From Demequina phytophila (GTDB lineage Bacteria; Actinomycetota; Actinomycetes; Actinomycetales; Demequinaceae), in assembly GCF_000971135.1 (NCBI RefSeq), contig NZ_BBLW01000001.1, forward strand, positions 1 through 64,000: a stretch of 64,000 bases of DNA, given 5' to 3'. How positions within the stretch are numbered: position 1 is the stretch's first letter; each line of letters opens with the position of its first letter. This document shows, piece by piece, positions 31,237-38,527 of this stretch. A program made the position numbers and the translations under genes. The notes beneath the pieces were generated by a model. The model saw nothing but the letters and a program-made list of their open reading frames with translations. It was not told the origin of the DNA and made no database searches.

Positions 31237-31560
31237 TCAGCGCCCGCGGAGCTGGCGGATGTCGGGGAGGTCGTCGTCGCGGGCGAGCTCCTCGATGTTG
31301 ACATCCTTGAACGTCACGACGCGCACGTTCTTCACCAGGCGCGCGCTGCGGTAGACGTCCCAGACCCAGGCGTCGGCCATGGTGACCTCGAAATAGATGT
31401 CGCCGCCGGACGCCTTGACCTGGAGGTCCACCTTGTTGCAGAGATAGAAGCGGCGCTCGGTCTCCACGACGTACTGGAACAGCCCCACGACGTCGCGGTA
31501 CTCGCGGTAGAGCGCGAGCTCGGCTTCGGTCTCGTAGTTCTCGAGGTCTTCGTGGCTCAC
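31237..31560 (-). CDS. DUF2469 family protein, conserved in actinobacteria
   Basis: A 107-residue protein that begins MSHEDLENYETEAELALYRE and contains VVGLFQYVVETERRFYLCN, the actinobacterial DUF2469 pattern. Function unknown; the family is almost always beside rnhB, as here (49 bases downstream of it). Confidence 0.93.
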   Translation of the reverse strand: MSHEDLENYETEAELALYREYRDVVGLFQYVVETERRFYLCNKVDLQVKASGGDIYFEVTMADAWVWDVYRSARLVKNVRVVTFKDVNIEELARDDDLPDIRQLRGR

Positions 31561-31609
31561 CCGTCAATGATGGACCGGACGGGGTGTCGAACGCGAATGC
31601 CGCGCCGGA

Positions 31610-32269
31610 TCACCCCGCGCGGAAGGGCAGCTTCCAGGACACGCGGTGAAGCGGCGAGGGCCCGTGGAGTCGCAACGCCTCGAGGTGCGCGTTCGCGCCG
31701 TAGCCCTTGTTGGACTCCCACCCGTACTCGGGGTGCTCGAGATGCGCGGCCGCCATCATCGCGTCGCGTTCGACCTTCGCGATCACGGACGCCGCGGCGA
31801 TCGACGCGCACGCGCGGTCGCCCTTCACCACCATGGTGACGGGCGGGGCGTCCCAGTCCTCGGCCGGATCACCCGCGGAGAACAGGTCCGCCGGCGGCGG
31901 GGTGAGCCAGTCGTGGGTGCCGTCGAGCAGCACCGCGTCGACGGGCGCGTCGATCGCGTCGAGGGCCCGCCGCGCCGCGAGGCGCAGCGCCGCGACGATC
32001 CCCATCGCGTCGATCTCGGCGGACGAGGCATGGCCGACCTCGCGCGCGACGCCGAACGTCGCGAGCGGCTCGAGCATGGCCTCGCGGCGGGCGGCGCTCA
32101 GCAGCTTGGAGTCGGTGAGACCCTCGGGCCAGGTGTCGCAGCGGGTCACCACGGCGACGCCCACGGAGACGGGGCCGGCGAGCGCGCCGCGGCCCACCTC
32201 ATCGATGCCCGCGACCGCGGCGAAGCCGGCGTCCCAGAGAGCGGCCTCGTGAACCAGGGAGACCGTCAC
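31610..32269 (-). CDS. rnhB: Ribonuclease HII
   Basis: Removes RNA from RNA-DNA hybrids and single misincorporated ribonucleotides. 219 residues; GIDEVGRGALAGP contains the catalytic DEVGRG, LTDSKLLSAARR and AAASVIAKVERD hold further conserved acids. GTG 32269 begins one base after the lepB stop, with the AGGAG site inside the lepB tail. Confidence 0.95.
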   Translation of the reverse strand: MTVSLVHEAALWDAGFAAVAGIDEVGRGALAGPVSVGVAVVTRCDTWPEGLTDSKLLSAARREAMLEPLATFGVAREVGHASSAEIDAMGIVAALRLAARRALDAIDAPVDAVLLDGTHDWLTPPPADLFSAGDPAEDWDAPPVTMVVKGDRACASIAAASVIAKVERDAMMAAAHLEHPEYGWESNKGYGANAHLEALRLHGPSPLHRVSWKLPFRAG

Positions 32270-32270
32270 A

Positions 32271-32963
32271 TCACTCCTGCGCGGCGGCCTGGTCCTCGAA
32301 CGGGTTGCCGACACCGCCGATGCGGTCGAGCGGCCACACCACGGCGAAGGTGGTGCCCACCACGTTCTCGACGGGGACGGTGCCGCCGCCGGGGTCGCCC
32401 ATGTGGGCGCGGGAGTCCGCGGAGTCGTCGCGGTTGTCGCCCATGACCCAGAGGTAGCCCTCGGGGACCTCGACGCGGAACTCGGTGCCGCACGGGCGTG
32501 CGCCCTCGGCGATGAAGCCCTCGTCGAGCGCCTCGCCGTTGACCATGACCTCCGCGTCGGGGTCGGTGCATTCGACCACGTCGCCGGGCAGCCCGATGAC
32601 GCGCTTGACGAGGTGCTCGCCCGCGTCCTCGGGCAGCAGGCCGGTCCAGGTGAGGACGTCCTTCACCACGAGCCTCAGCCCGCTGTCCTCCTGGTCCGCG
32701 TGGCCGAGCCAGTTGGCGGGGTCCTTGAAGACCACCACGTCCCCGCGACGCAGCGGGAGCGGGTCCGGACGCCACTTGGTGACGAGGATGCGGTCGCCCT
32801 CGATGAGCGTGGGCTCCATCGAGGGCGAGGGGATGTAGAACGACTGGAAGAAGAAGGTCTTGATGAGAAGCGAGAGCAGCAGCGCGCTCACCACGACGAG
32901 GACGAGCTCCTTCGCCCAGCCCCATGCCCGACGGCCGGCGGACGGTTTCCCGGCCGCCGGCAC
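32271..32963 (-). CDS. lepB: Type I signal peptidase
   Basis: Cleaves signal peptides from exported proteins. 230 residues with one N-terminal membrane segment (LVLVVVSALLLSLLIKTF), catalytic serine in YIPSPSMEPTL, general-base lysine in HLVKRVIGLPGD, and the terminal box MGDNRDDSADSR. Start assignment is uncertain: GTG 32963 has no ribosome site, and the only in-frame alternative upstream is a CTG overlapping the rplS stop. Coupling to rplS is plausible. Confidence 0.93.
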   Translation of the reverse strand: MPAAGKPSAGRRAWGWAKELVLVVVSALLLSLLIKTFFFQSFYIPSPSMEPTLIEGDRILVTKWRPDPLPLRRGDVVVFKDPANWLGHADQEDSGLRLVVKDVLTWTGLLPEDAGEHLVKRVIGLPGDVVECTDPDAEVMVNGEALDEGFIAEGARPCGTEFRVEVPEGYLWVMGDNRDDSADSRAHMGDPGGGTVPVENVVGTTFAVVWPLDRIGGVGNPFEDQAAAQE

Positions 32964-32983
32964 GTCAGCATCGGTCGCGATGG

Positions 32984-33331
32984 TCAGTTCTCGCGCTTCT
33001 CGCGGATGCGGGCCGCCTTGCCGCGGAGGCCGCGCAGGTAGTACAGCTTGGCGCGACGCACGTCTCCGCGACGCTCCAGCTCGATCTTCTCGATCGTGGG
33101 AGCGTGAAGCGGGAACACGCGCTCGACGCCCACGCCGAACGAGATCTTGCGGACCGTGAAGGTCTCGCCGACACCCTGGCCCTGGCGCGCGATGACGACG
33201 CCCTGGAACACCTGGACACGCGAGCGGTTGCCCTCGATGACCTTGACGTGGACCTTCACGATGTCGCCGGCGCGGAACGCCGGGATGTCGTCACGGAGCT
33301 GGTCCGCAACCACGTTGTCAAGCTTCTGCAT
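32984..33331 (-). CDS. rplS: 50S ribosomal protein L19
   Basis: 115 residues with the L19 core [24 protein letters not shown], given here over its motif span, and [27 protein letters not shown] precedes the ATG. The gene is separated from trmD by 200 bases that appear to hold its own promoter and a folded leader. Confidence 0.97.
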   Translation of the reverse strand: MQKLDNVVADQLRDDIPAFRAGDIVKVHVKVIEGNRSRVQVFQGVVIARQGQGVGETFTVRKISFGVGVERVFPLHAPTIEKIELERRGDVRRAKLYYLRGLRGKAARIREKREN

Positions 33332-33350
33332 GACTCTCTCTCCTCGCACA

Positions 33351-33434
33351 TGCCACAGGTCACGTACGGTATCCGCCCGAGGGCGTTCGGTGATGATCAG
33401 CTGCGTCACGGACTGAGCCGGATCCCCTGTGGCA
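33351..33434 (-). promoter_or_regulatory. Structured rplS leader (candidate autoregulatory element)
   Basis: TGCCACAGG (33351-33359) and CCTGTGGCA (33426-33434) form a perfect 9-base-pair long-range stem enclosing 66 bases just before the ribosome site. The inside contains TGAGCCGGATC, also present in the rpsP leader. A stem of this kind could bind L19 or control translation start; no known family match can be claimed. Confidence 0.45.
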
Positions 33435-33482
33435 GATCCTGGCGCCGCGCGCACCGAGGATCTATTCTGCCACACCGTGCCC

Positions 33483-33492
33483 GGACGATGCG
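33483..33492 (+). repeat. GGACGATGCG word, intergenic
   Basis: Exact copy, extended as GGACGATGCGAGGGTCGGG, 40 bases past the trmD stop and just upstream of the likely rplS -10 region (AGAATA near 33463-33468). Confidence 0.8.
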
Positions 33493-33531
33493 AGGGTCGG
33501 GTGGGCGAGGCGCGTCACCGCGCGGAGGGGG

Positions 33532-34260
33532 TCACCACGCCCCGGCGTCCTCCGGGGGCAGCAGGTCGGGCCGCCGGTCGCGCGTGCGGGACAGCTGCTG
33601 CTCGTGCCGCCACTCGGCGATGCGGGCGTGGTGGCCGCTGAGCAGCACGTCGGGCACGTCCAGCCCGCGCCACGAGGCGGGCCGCGTGTAGGACGGGTAC
33701 TCGAGGAGCCCGTCGGAGTGGGACTCCTCGACGATCGAGTGGGCGTTTCCCATGAAGCCTGGGATGAGGCGCGTGACGGCCTCGATCATCGCGAACGTCG
33801 CGACCTCTCCCCCGTTGAGCACGTAGTCGCCGAGGCTCACCTCGAGGACGCGGTACCCGGCGTCCGCGTAGTGCTGGGCGACGCGCGCGTCGATGCCCTC
33901 GTAGCGCCCGCACGCGAACACCAGCTGCGGCGAGGTCGACAGCTCCTGCGCGAGCGCCTGCGTGAACGGCACCCCCGCGGGCGAAGGGATGACGAGCACG
34001 CCGGTGGGCTTGAGCACGTCGTCGAGGGCCTTGCCCCACACGTCGGGCTTCATCACCATGCCGGCGCCGCCGCCGAACGGCGCGTCGTCGACCGTGCGGT
34101 GGACGTCCGGGGTGCCGTCCGACTTGAAGGCCGCGTAGTCGCGGAGGTCGTGCACGTGCGTCTCGACCAGCTCCGCCTGGCGGGCCTTGCCCAGCAGCGA
34201 CACGTCGAGCACGCCGAAGAACTCCGGGAAGATCGTCACCACGTCGATGCGCATCCTCAT
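33532..34260 (-). CDS. trmD: tRNA (guanine-37-N1) methyltransferase
   Basis: Methylates G37 of tRNAs and prevents frameshifting. 242 residues, SPOUT fold: [11 protein letters not shown] start, [11 protein letters not shown], and the knot motifs [13 protein letters not shown] and [11 protein letters not shown] that bind SAM. ATG 34260 overlaps the rimM stop. Confidence 0.97.
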   Translation of the reverse strand: MRMRIDVVTIFPEFFGVLDVSLLGKARQAELVETHVHDLRDYAAFKSDGTPDVHRTVDDAPFGGGAGMVMKPDVWGKALDDVLKPTGVLVIPSPAGVPFTQALAQELSTSPQLVFACGRYEGIDARVAQHYADAGYRVLEVSLGDYVLNGGEVATFAMIEAVTRLIPGFMGNAHSIVEESHSDGLLEYPSYTRPASWRGLDVPDVLLSGHHARIAEWRHEQQLSRTRDRRPDLLPPEDAGAW

Positions 34261-34790
34261 GCGGACGTCTCCCCCGTGACCTCGGGCTCCTCGCCCGCGA
34301 GCAGACCGTACGGCGGCGTGAGGACCACGCGTCCGCCCTCGAGGTCGACCTCGGGCACGAACTCCTCGACGAACGGGATCATCGCGCGGTGACCGCCCGG
34401 CTGCTTCACCACCAGCAGGTCCTGAGCAGGCATGCTCACCAGGTCGACCACCTCGCCCAGCGGGGAGCCGTCGGGACGCACTGCCGCGAGGCCCACGAGC
34501 TGGTGGACGAACCAGGCGTCCTCCTCGTCCGACTCGGCTCCGTCGATCGTGAGCTCGACGCCGCGCGCGGCCTCCGCGTCCTCGCGCGTCCGCAGCTCCT
34601 CGAACTGCACGTACCAGCGTCCCGACTGCACGCGCACGCGCGCCACGGTGAGGGGTCCGGCGGCGGCGGGCTCCGTGGCGAACACCTCGCCAGGGACCAG
34701 GCGGTCCTCGGGGATGTCGGTGCGCAGCTCGACCGACACCTCCCCCTTGAGCCCGTGGGCGCGGCCGATGCGGGCGACGGTCAATCTCAT
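34257..34790 (-). CDS. rimM: 16S rRNA processing protein RimM
   Basis: 30S maturation factor that binds S19. 177 residues: N-terminal RimM domain ([18 protein letters not shown]) and C-terminal PRC-barrel (ELVG-like [36 protein letters not shown]). Normally directly downstream of the KH gene; here two plus-strand genes lie between. Confidence 0.95.
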   Translation of the reverse strand: MRLTVARIGRAHGLKGEVSVELRTDIPEDRLVPGEVFATEPAAAGPLTVARVRVQSGRWYVQFEELRTREDAEAARGVELTIDGAESDEEDAWFVHQLVGLAAVRPDGSPLGEVVDLVSMPAQDLLVVKQPGGHRAMIPFVEEFVPEVDLEGGRVVLTPPYGLLAGEEPEVTGETSA

Positions 34791-34876
34791 GACACCAGGG
34801 TACTTTCCGCGGGATGACGTCCCGCCCGCGCTAGCGTGGACCCGTCGTCGACAGGGTGTCGACGGGGGGAGGGCCG

Positions 34877-35284
34877 ATGGCCGCGAGCGCGGGACGCCCG
34901 CCGGGCGTGACGTTCGGCGTGATCCTCACGTGGGCCGCCGCGCTCGGCGACCTGGTGACGGGCGCCGCGCTCGTGTGGCTGAGCCTCCACATGGCCGGGG
35001 TGGATCTCGCGCTCACGGAGAGCGAGCTGCGCACCTATGCCTTCGCGCTGCTCGGCGTGGGCCTGGTGACCGCGGCGCTCGCGCTCGGCATCTCGGCCGG
35101 CTCGCAGCTGTCGCGCGTGCTCGTCATGCTCGTGATGGCGGGCCGCATCGCGGGCGGCGTCTACTCCTTCGCCGTGCTGGGCGAGCTGGTGAAGTGGCAG
35201 GCGTTCGGCCAGGTCATCGGGTCGACCCTGATCATCCTGGCCCTCGCCACGCCGCGCGCTTTCGCCTACTTCCGAGCATCCTGA
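34877..35284 (+). CDS. Four-helix membrane protein, paralogue A
   Basis: A 135-residue protein with four predicted membrane segments (around VILTWAAALGDLVTGAALVW, FALLGVGLVTAALALGI, VLVMLVMAGRIAGGVY and IGSTLIILALA). I recognise no family beyond general small integral membrane proteins. ATG 34877 has GGGGAGG just upstream. It is a paralogue of the next gene: same length, the same segment order and the shared pattern SRVLVMLVMAGRIA/ARVLVIIVMVVRIA. The pair splits a normally continuous ribosomal-protein operon. Confidence 0.8.
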   Translation: MAASAGRPPGVTFGVILTWAAALGDLVTGAALVWLSLHMAGVDLALTESELRTYAFALLGVGLVTAALALGISAGSQLSRVLVMLVMAGRIAGGVYSFAVLGELVKWQAFGQVIGSTLIILALATPRAFAYFRAS

Positions 35285-35321
35285 GAGGGAGCGCGTCCCG
35301 CGCCTCGATCGAGGAGGGCCC

Positions 35322-35729
35322 ATGGCCAGCGACCGTCCCGGCTCCGTCACCCTGGTGTCCGCCCTCACCTGGATCGTCGCGATCCTCGACCTCGTCGGCG
35401 GCGCCGCGATGCTGTGGCTCTACTACAACCCGGACTCCGTCAGCGGCGACATCGAATCGGGCGACCTGCTCTGGTACGGGCTCACCACCCTCGTGGTCGG
35501 CGCCCTGACCGCCGCGGTCGCGGCGGGCCTCGCGATGGGGTCGCAGGGCGCCCGCGTGCTCGTCATCATCGTGATGGTGGTGCGCATCGCGGCCGCGGCG
35601 TACGCGCTCGGGCAGGTCGGCGGCGCGGTGGTGTGGCAGGCCGCCTTCGAGGTCATACTCGCGTTCCTCGTGATCGCGCTGCTGTCCACCAGGCGAGCCT
35701 CGGCCTGGTTCCGCGGCACGCGCGTCTGA
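35322..35729 (+). CDS. Four-helix membrane protein, paralogue B
   Basis: A 135-residue paralogue of the preceding gene, 37 bases downstream of it, with four hydrophobic segments beginning VTLVSALTWIVAILDLVGGA. GGAGGG precedes ATG 35322. No catalytic or binding motif seen. The tandem pair probably shares one transcript that ends at the 35771-35811 hairpin. Confidence 0.82.
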   Translation: MASDRPGSVTLVSALTWIVAILDLVGGAAMLWLYYNPDSVSGDIESGDLLWYGLTTLVVGALTAAVAAGLAMGSQGARVLVIIVMVVRIAAAAYALGQVGGAVVWQAAFEVILAFLVIALLSTRRASAWFRGTRV

Positions 35730-35734
35730 ATCCG

Positions 35735-35744
35735 CGCATCGTCC
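35735..35744 (-). repeat. GGACGATGCG word (reverse), intergenic
   Basis: Exact copy reading CGCATCGTCC on the plus strand, five bases after the stop of the plus-strand membrane gene. Confidence 0.8.
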
Positions 35745-35770
35745 CCCGGAGACGAAGGCGCCCGGACATG

Positions 35771-35811
35771 CGTCAGGCCCCCGCCCTCCCGAGGGGAGCG
35801 GGGGCCTGACG
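35771..35811. terminator. Bidirectional terminator between membrane paralogue B and the KH gene
   Basis: CGTCAGGCCCCCGC (35771-35784) and GCGGGGGCCTGACG (35798-35811) form a perfect 14-base-pair stem with a 13-base loop between convergent genes. Confidence 0.85.
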
Positions 35812-35827
35812 TGCGCTGAGCCTGAGG

Positions 35828-36058
35828 CTAGGCGACGTCCACGATGTTGACGCGGACGTCGTCCCGCGCGATCGCCTCGACGACCGTCCGGATCGCCGTC
35901 GCGGTGCGACCGCGGCGGCCGATGACCCGGGGGAGGTCGTCGGGGTGCACCACCACGTTGAGGGTGGTGCCGCGACGCCCGGAGCGCTCGGTCACGCGCA
36001 CGTCGTCCGGGTTGCGGACGATGCTGCGGACCAGGAACTCGAGAGCGTCGACGACCAT
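35828..36058 (-). CDS. khpA: KH-domain RNA-binding protein KhpA (YlqC family)
   Basis: A 76-residue protein that is a single KH domain; GRRG at 47-50 is the GxxG RNA-binding loop. KhpA with KhpB binds many RNAs in Gram-positive bacteria. It begins two bases after the rpsP stop, as in most relatives, but lacks the usual rimM gene immediately downstream. Confidence 0.95.
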   Translation of the reverse strand: MVVDALEFLVRSIVRNPDDVRVTERSGRRGTTLNVVVHPDDLPRVIGRRGRTATAIRTVVEAIARDDVRVNIVDVA

Positions 36059-36060
36059 CG

Positions 36061-36516
36061 TCAGTTCTCCTCGGCGGGGGCCTCGACGGCCTCGGCGGCG
36101 GCCTCGGCGTCGGCGGCCGGAGCCTCCTCAGCCTTCGCGGCCTCCTTCTTGGCGGCGGCGTCGGCCTTCGCCTTCTCGGCGGCGTCCGCGTGCGCCTTGA
36201 TGGCGTCGGCGGCGTCGGCCTTGGCGGCGGCGCCCTTCACGGTGTTCGTGGCGCCCTTCTCACCCTTGAAGGTGCCCCAGTCGCCGGTGAGCTTGAGCAG
36301 CGCGGTGACCTGCTCGGTGGGCTGCGCGCCCACGGAGAGCCAGTACTGCGCGCGCTCCGAGTCGATCTCGATGACCGAGGGCTCCTCGGTGGGGTGGTAC
36401 TTGCCGATCTCCTCGATCGCACGGCCGTCGCGCTTGGTGCGCGAGTCCATGACGACGACGCGGTAGAACGGGGCGCGCTTCTTGCCGAAGCGCTTGAGGC
36501 GGATCTTCACAGCCAT
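36061..36516 (-). CDS. rpsP: 30S ribosomal protein S16
   Basis: 151 residues; the first 85 are S16 ([38 protein letters not shown]), followed by a 65-residue Ala/Glu/Lys-rich tail found in actinobacterial S16. AAGGAGA precedes ATG 36516. First gene of a short rpsP-khpA unit with a leader of about 120 bases. Confidence 0.96.
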   Translation of the reverse strand: MAVKIRLKRFGKKRAPFYRVVVMDSRTKRDGRAIEEIGKYHPTEEPSVIEIDSERAQYWLSVGAQPTEQVTALLKLTGDWGTFKGEKGATNTVKGAAAKADAADAIKAHADAAEKAKADAAAKKEAAKAEEAPAADAEAAAEAVEAPAEEN

Positions 36517-36540
36517 GGCTGTCTCCTTCTGAATTCGGTG

Positions 36541-36591
36541 TGAGCCGGATCTTGTCCGCCGGGGAATCACGGCGGGGTCGACCTGACAAGA
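36541..36591 (-). promoter_or_regulatory. Structured rpsP leader
   Basis: TCTTGTC (36550-36556) pairs with GACAAGA (36585-36591), and CCGCC/GGCGG pair inside. It shares the word TGAGCCGGATC (36541-36551) with the rplS leader. Upstream, TGGCACAATAG (minus strand, about 36645-36634) resembles TGGCAGAATAG ahead of rplS and may be the promoter -10 region in both. Confidence 0.4.
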
Positions 36592-36648
36592 CGAATCGGC
36601 GTGCCCGGGTAGAGGGCCGGGCGCGCCAGCGACCTATTGTGCCAGACG

Positions 36649-36658
36649 GGACGATGCG
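36649..36658 (+). repeat. GGACGATGCG word, intergenic
   Basis: Exact copy 22 bases past the apbE stop and close to the presumed rpsP promoter. Confidence 0.78.
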
Positions 36659-36679
36659 CGACCAACCTCGCGCCTCGCG

Positions 36680-37456
36680 TCACCTGACGCTGGGCCAGCC
36701 GGGAGACGTCTGGGCATCGTACGCGCCGTCGAAGCGCCCTCCGGAGACCAGCAGCACCTCGAGCCCGCGCTCGAGCGCCGCGGCGACCACGCGCGGCCCT
36801 CCCCCGCAGATCGCGGTCGCCCACGCGTCGCATGCGGTGAGGTCGCGCCCGGCGACGGAGACCTGCATGTAGTGACGCGCGACCTCTCCCGTGACGGGGT
36901 CCCAGATGTGGTCCACCACCTGCGCGCCGCCGGACGTCGCCAGCGCGGTGAACGTCCCTCCGAGCTCCACCACGTCGATCACCGGCGTGCCCGTCGGGTC
37001 GCCCTTCACGCGCGGGTCGGCGATCCCCACGCGGCGGGCGCGACCGCCCGCGACCAGCACGTCTCCCGACGCGCCGATCATCCAGTCGGAGGCGCGGGCC
37101 GCGCGCAGGTGGCGGCTCGCGCGGGCCACCGCCCAGCCCTTGACCAGGCCGGTCGGGTCGAGCACGCCGTCCTTGCGGCGCGCGTCGAAGCCGCCGAGGG
37201 TCGCCTCGCGATACCACTCGCAGGCCTCGAGCACCTCGCGCAGCTCGCGCGGCGCCTCGTCGAGCGTGAGGTCGCCCCGCAGGTAGCCGCTCAGGTAGGA
37301 GTCGTCGCGCCACAGCGAGAACACCTCGTCGGCCCGCACCAGCTCCGCGTGGAACGTCGCGACCGCGCCGTCGACCTCGATCGGGTCGGGCGCGTCCAGC
37401 TCGATCGCGAACGGCATGGCCATCGCGTGCACCGTGGTGCGGAACGTCCCCGTCAC
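36680..37456 (-). CDS. apbE: FAD:protein FMN transferase, ApbE family
   Basis: Covalently attaches FMN to threonine of FMN-binding domain proteins outside the membrane, using FAD. 258 residues with ADEVFSLWRDDSYLS, DPTGLVKGWAV, and DPVTGEVA near ALATSGG, matching ApbE substrate and Mg sites; the usual TADA helix appears as ACDAWATA. No signal peptide is visible at the GTG start 37456, which overlaps the upstream stop, so export is unexplained. Last gene of a run of three FMN-binding and two reductase genes that would supply its substrates. Confidence 0.9.
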   Translation of the reverse strand: MTGTFRTTVHAMAMPFAIELDAPDPIEVDGAVATFHAELVRADEVFSLWRDDSYLSGYLRGDLTLDEAPRELREVLEACEWYREATLGGFDARRKDGVLDPTGLVKGWAVARASRHLRAARASDWMIGASGDVLVAGGRARRVGIADPRVKGDPTGTPVIDVVELGGTFTALATSGGAQVVDHIWDPVTGEVARHYMQVSVAGRDLTACDAWATAICGGGPRVVAAALERGLEVLLVSGGRFDGAYDAQTSPGWPSVR

Positions 37457-38097
37457 AGGCCGGCCTCCTCGAAGGCGCCGCGCAGCGACTCGGTGAACGC
37501 CGGCGACGTGAACGACGCGCCGCTGACGGCCTCGACGTCCCACGTCTGCGCGGCGAGCACCTTGTCGCGCAGCTCGGGGATGGCGCGCGCATTGATCTGC
37601 ACGGACTGCGCGTCCTGCGTGCCCGCGACGATCGCCTGGACGTCCGTCACCTCGCCGCCGACCACCGTGATGCGGGCCTGGTAGTCGCCGCGCGCGTTGG
37701 TCACCACCGGGCCGTCGTGGGTGGACGATGCGGGCGCCGGGTCCGCGGCCGCCGTCGCCGTGGGCGCCGGGTCCGGCGCGGCGGCGGTGTCGGACGCCAC
37801 CGGTGCGGGGGTCACGGTCGCGCAGTCGTCGTCCTCCGCGAAGTCCTTGTCGTCGTCCTCGTCGTCGCCGCTGTCGTCGGGCTCGCACGTGATCGACGGC
37901 GTGGGAGCGGGCGCGGGAGCGGGCGCGACGGTCGCCGAGGCCGTGGGGCTCGCGGAGGCGCTCGCGGTGGGAGACGCGTCGGGGCTCGCGGGCGCGACCA
38001 GGTCGAGCGTGGGCAGCTCCTTGGGTGCGACCGCCCAGCCCGCGCCAAGGATCGCGGCGCAGCCGCCGGCGACCACCACGGCCCGGGAGGTGCGCAT
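37453..38097 (-). CDS. Exported FMN-binding domain protein (carrier 1)
   Basis: A 214-residue exported protein: N-terminal membrane anchor or signal (VVVAGGCAAILGAGWAV), a long Pro/Ala/Ser/Asp linker (about 40-120), and a C-terminal FMN-binding domain with AVSGASFTS, where the last Thr is the expected covalent flavin site. It is closely similar to the next gene (NARAIPELRDKVL and TSPAFTESL are shared), so the two arose by duplication. Role: one-electron carrier outside the membrane. Confidence 0.88.
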   Translation of the reverse strand: MRTSRAVVVAGGCAAILGAGWAVAPKELPTLDLVAPASPDASPTASASASPTASATVAPAPAPAPTPSITCEPDDSGDDEDDDKDFAEDDDCATVTPAPVASDTAAAPDPAPTATAAADPAPASSTHDGPVVTNARGDYQARITVVGGEVTDVQAIVAGTQDAQSVQINARAIPELRDKVLAAQTWDVEAVSGASFTSPAFTESLRGAFEEAGL

Positions 38098-38100
38098 GGC

Positions 38101-38517
38101 CTACTCCGCCGCCGCCGCGGCGTCGTCGAGCGCGCCCTGGATCGACTCGGTGAACGCGGGCGAGGTGTAGGAGGAGCCGGAGACGGCCTCCACGTCGGCG
38201 CTCTGCGCCTCGATGACCTTGTCCCGCAGCTCGGGGATCGCCCGGGCGTTGATCGACACGGACTCCGCGTCCTGGGTGCCCGCCTCGATGGCCTGGACGT
38301 CGGTGATGACGCCGTCCTCGATGGTGACCTGGGCCTGGTAGCCGCCGCGGATGTTCGTGACGCGGGGGCCGTCGTAGACGCCGTCCGCGTACAGCGGGTC
38401 CACCGTGGTCGTCGCCGCCGCGGGCTCGGCCGCCTCCGCTCCCCCGCACGCGCTCAGCGCGGTCGCGGCGGCAGCGGCGCACGCCAGTCCGCCCGCGGTC
38501 CTCGTCATGGTCCTCAT
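38101..38517 (-). CDS. FMN-binding lipoprotein (carrier 2)
   Basis: A 138-residue lipoprotein: signal with lipobox TALSAC near residue 24, short linker, then an FMN-binding domain with AVSGSSYTSPAF. The usual SGA is SGS here, but the flavin-accepting Thr remains. GGGAGGG precedes the ATG. It follows the first reductase gene by ten bases and precedes carrier 1 by three. Confidence 0.9.
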   Translation of the reverse strand: MRTMTRTAGGLACAAAAATALSACGGAEAAEPAAATTTVDPLYADGVYDGPRVTNIRGGYQAQVTIEDGVITDVQAIEAGTQDAESVSINARAIPELRDKVIEAQSADVEAVSGSSYTSPAFTESIQGALDDAAAAAE

Positions 38518-38527
38518 AGGCCCTCCC

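Noticed and set aside
34791-35827. Transposon insertion carrying the two membrane paralogues
   Set aside because: No transposase, terminal inverted repeats or target duplication could be seen.
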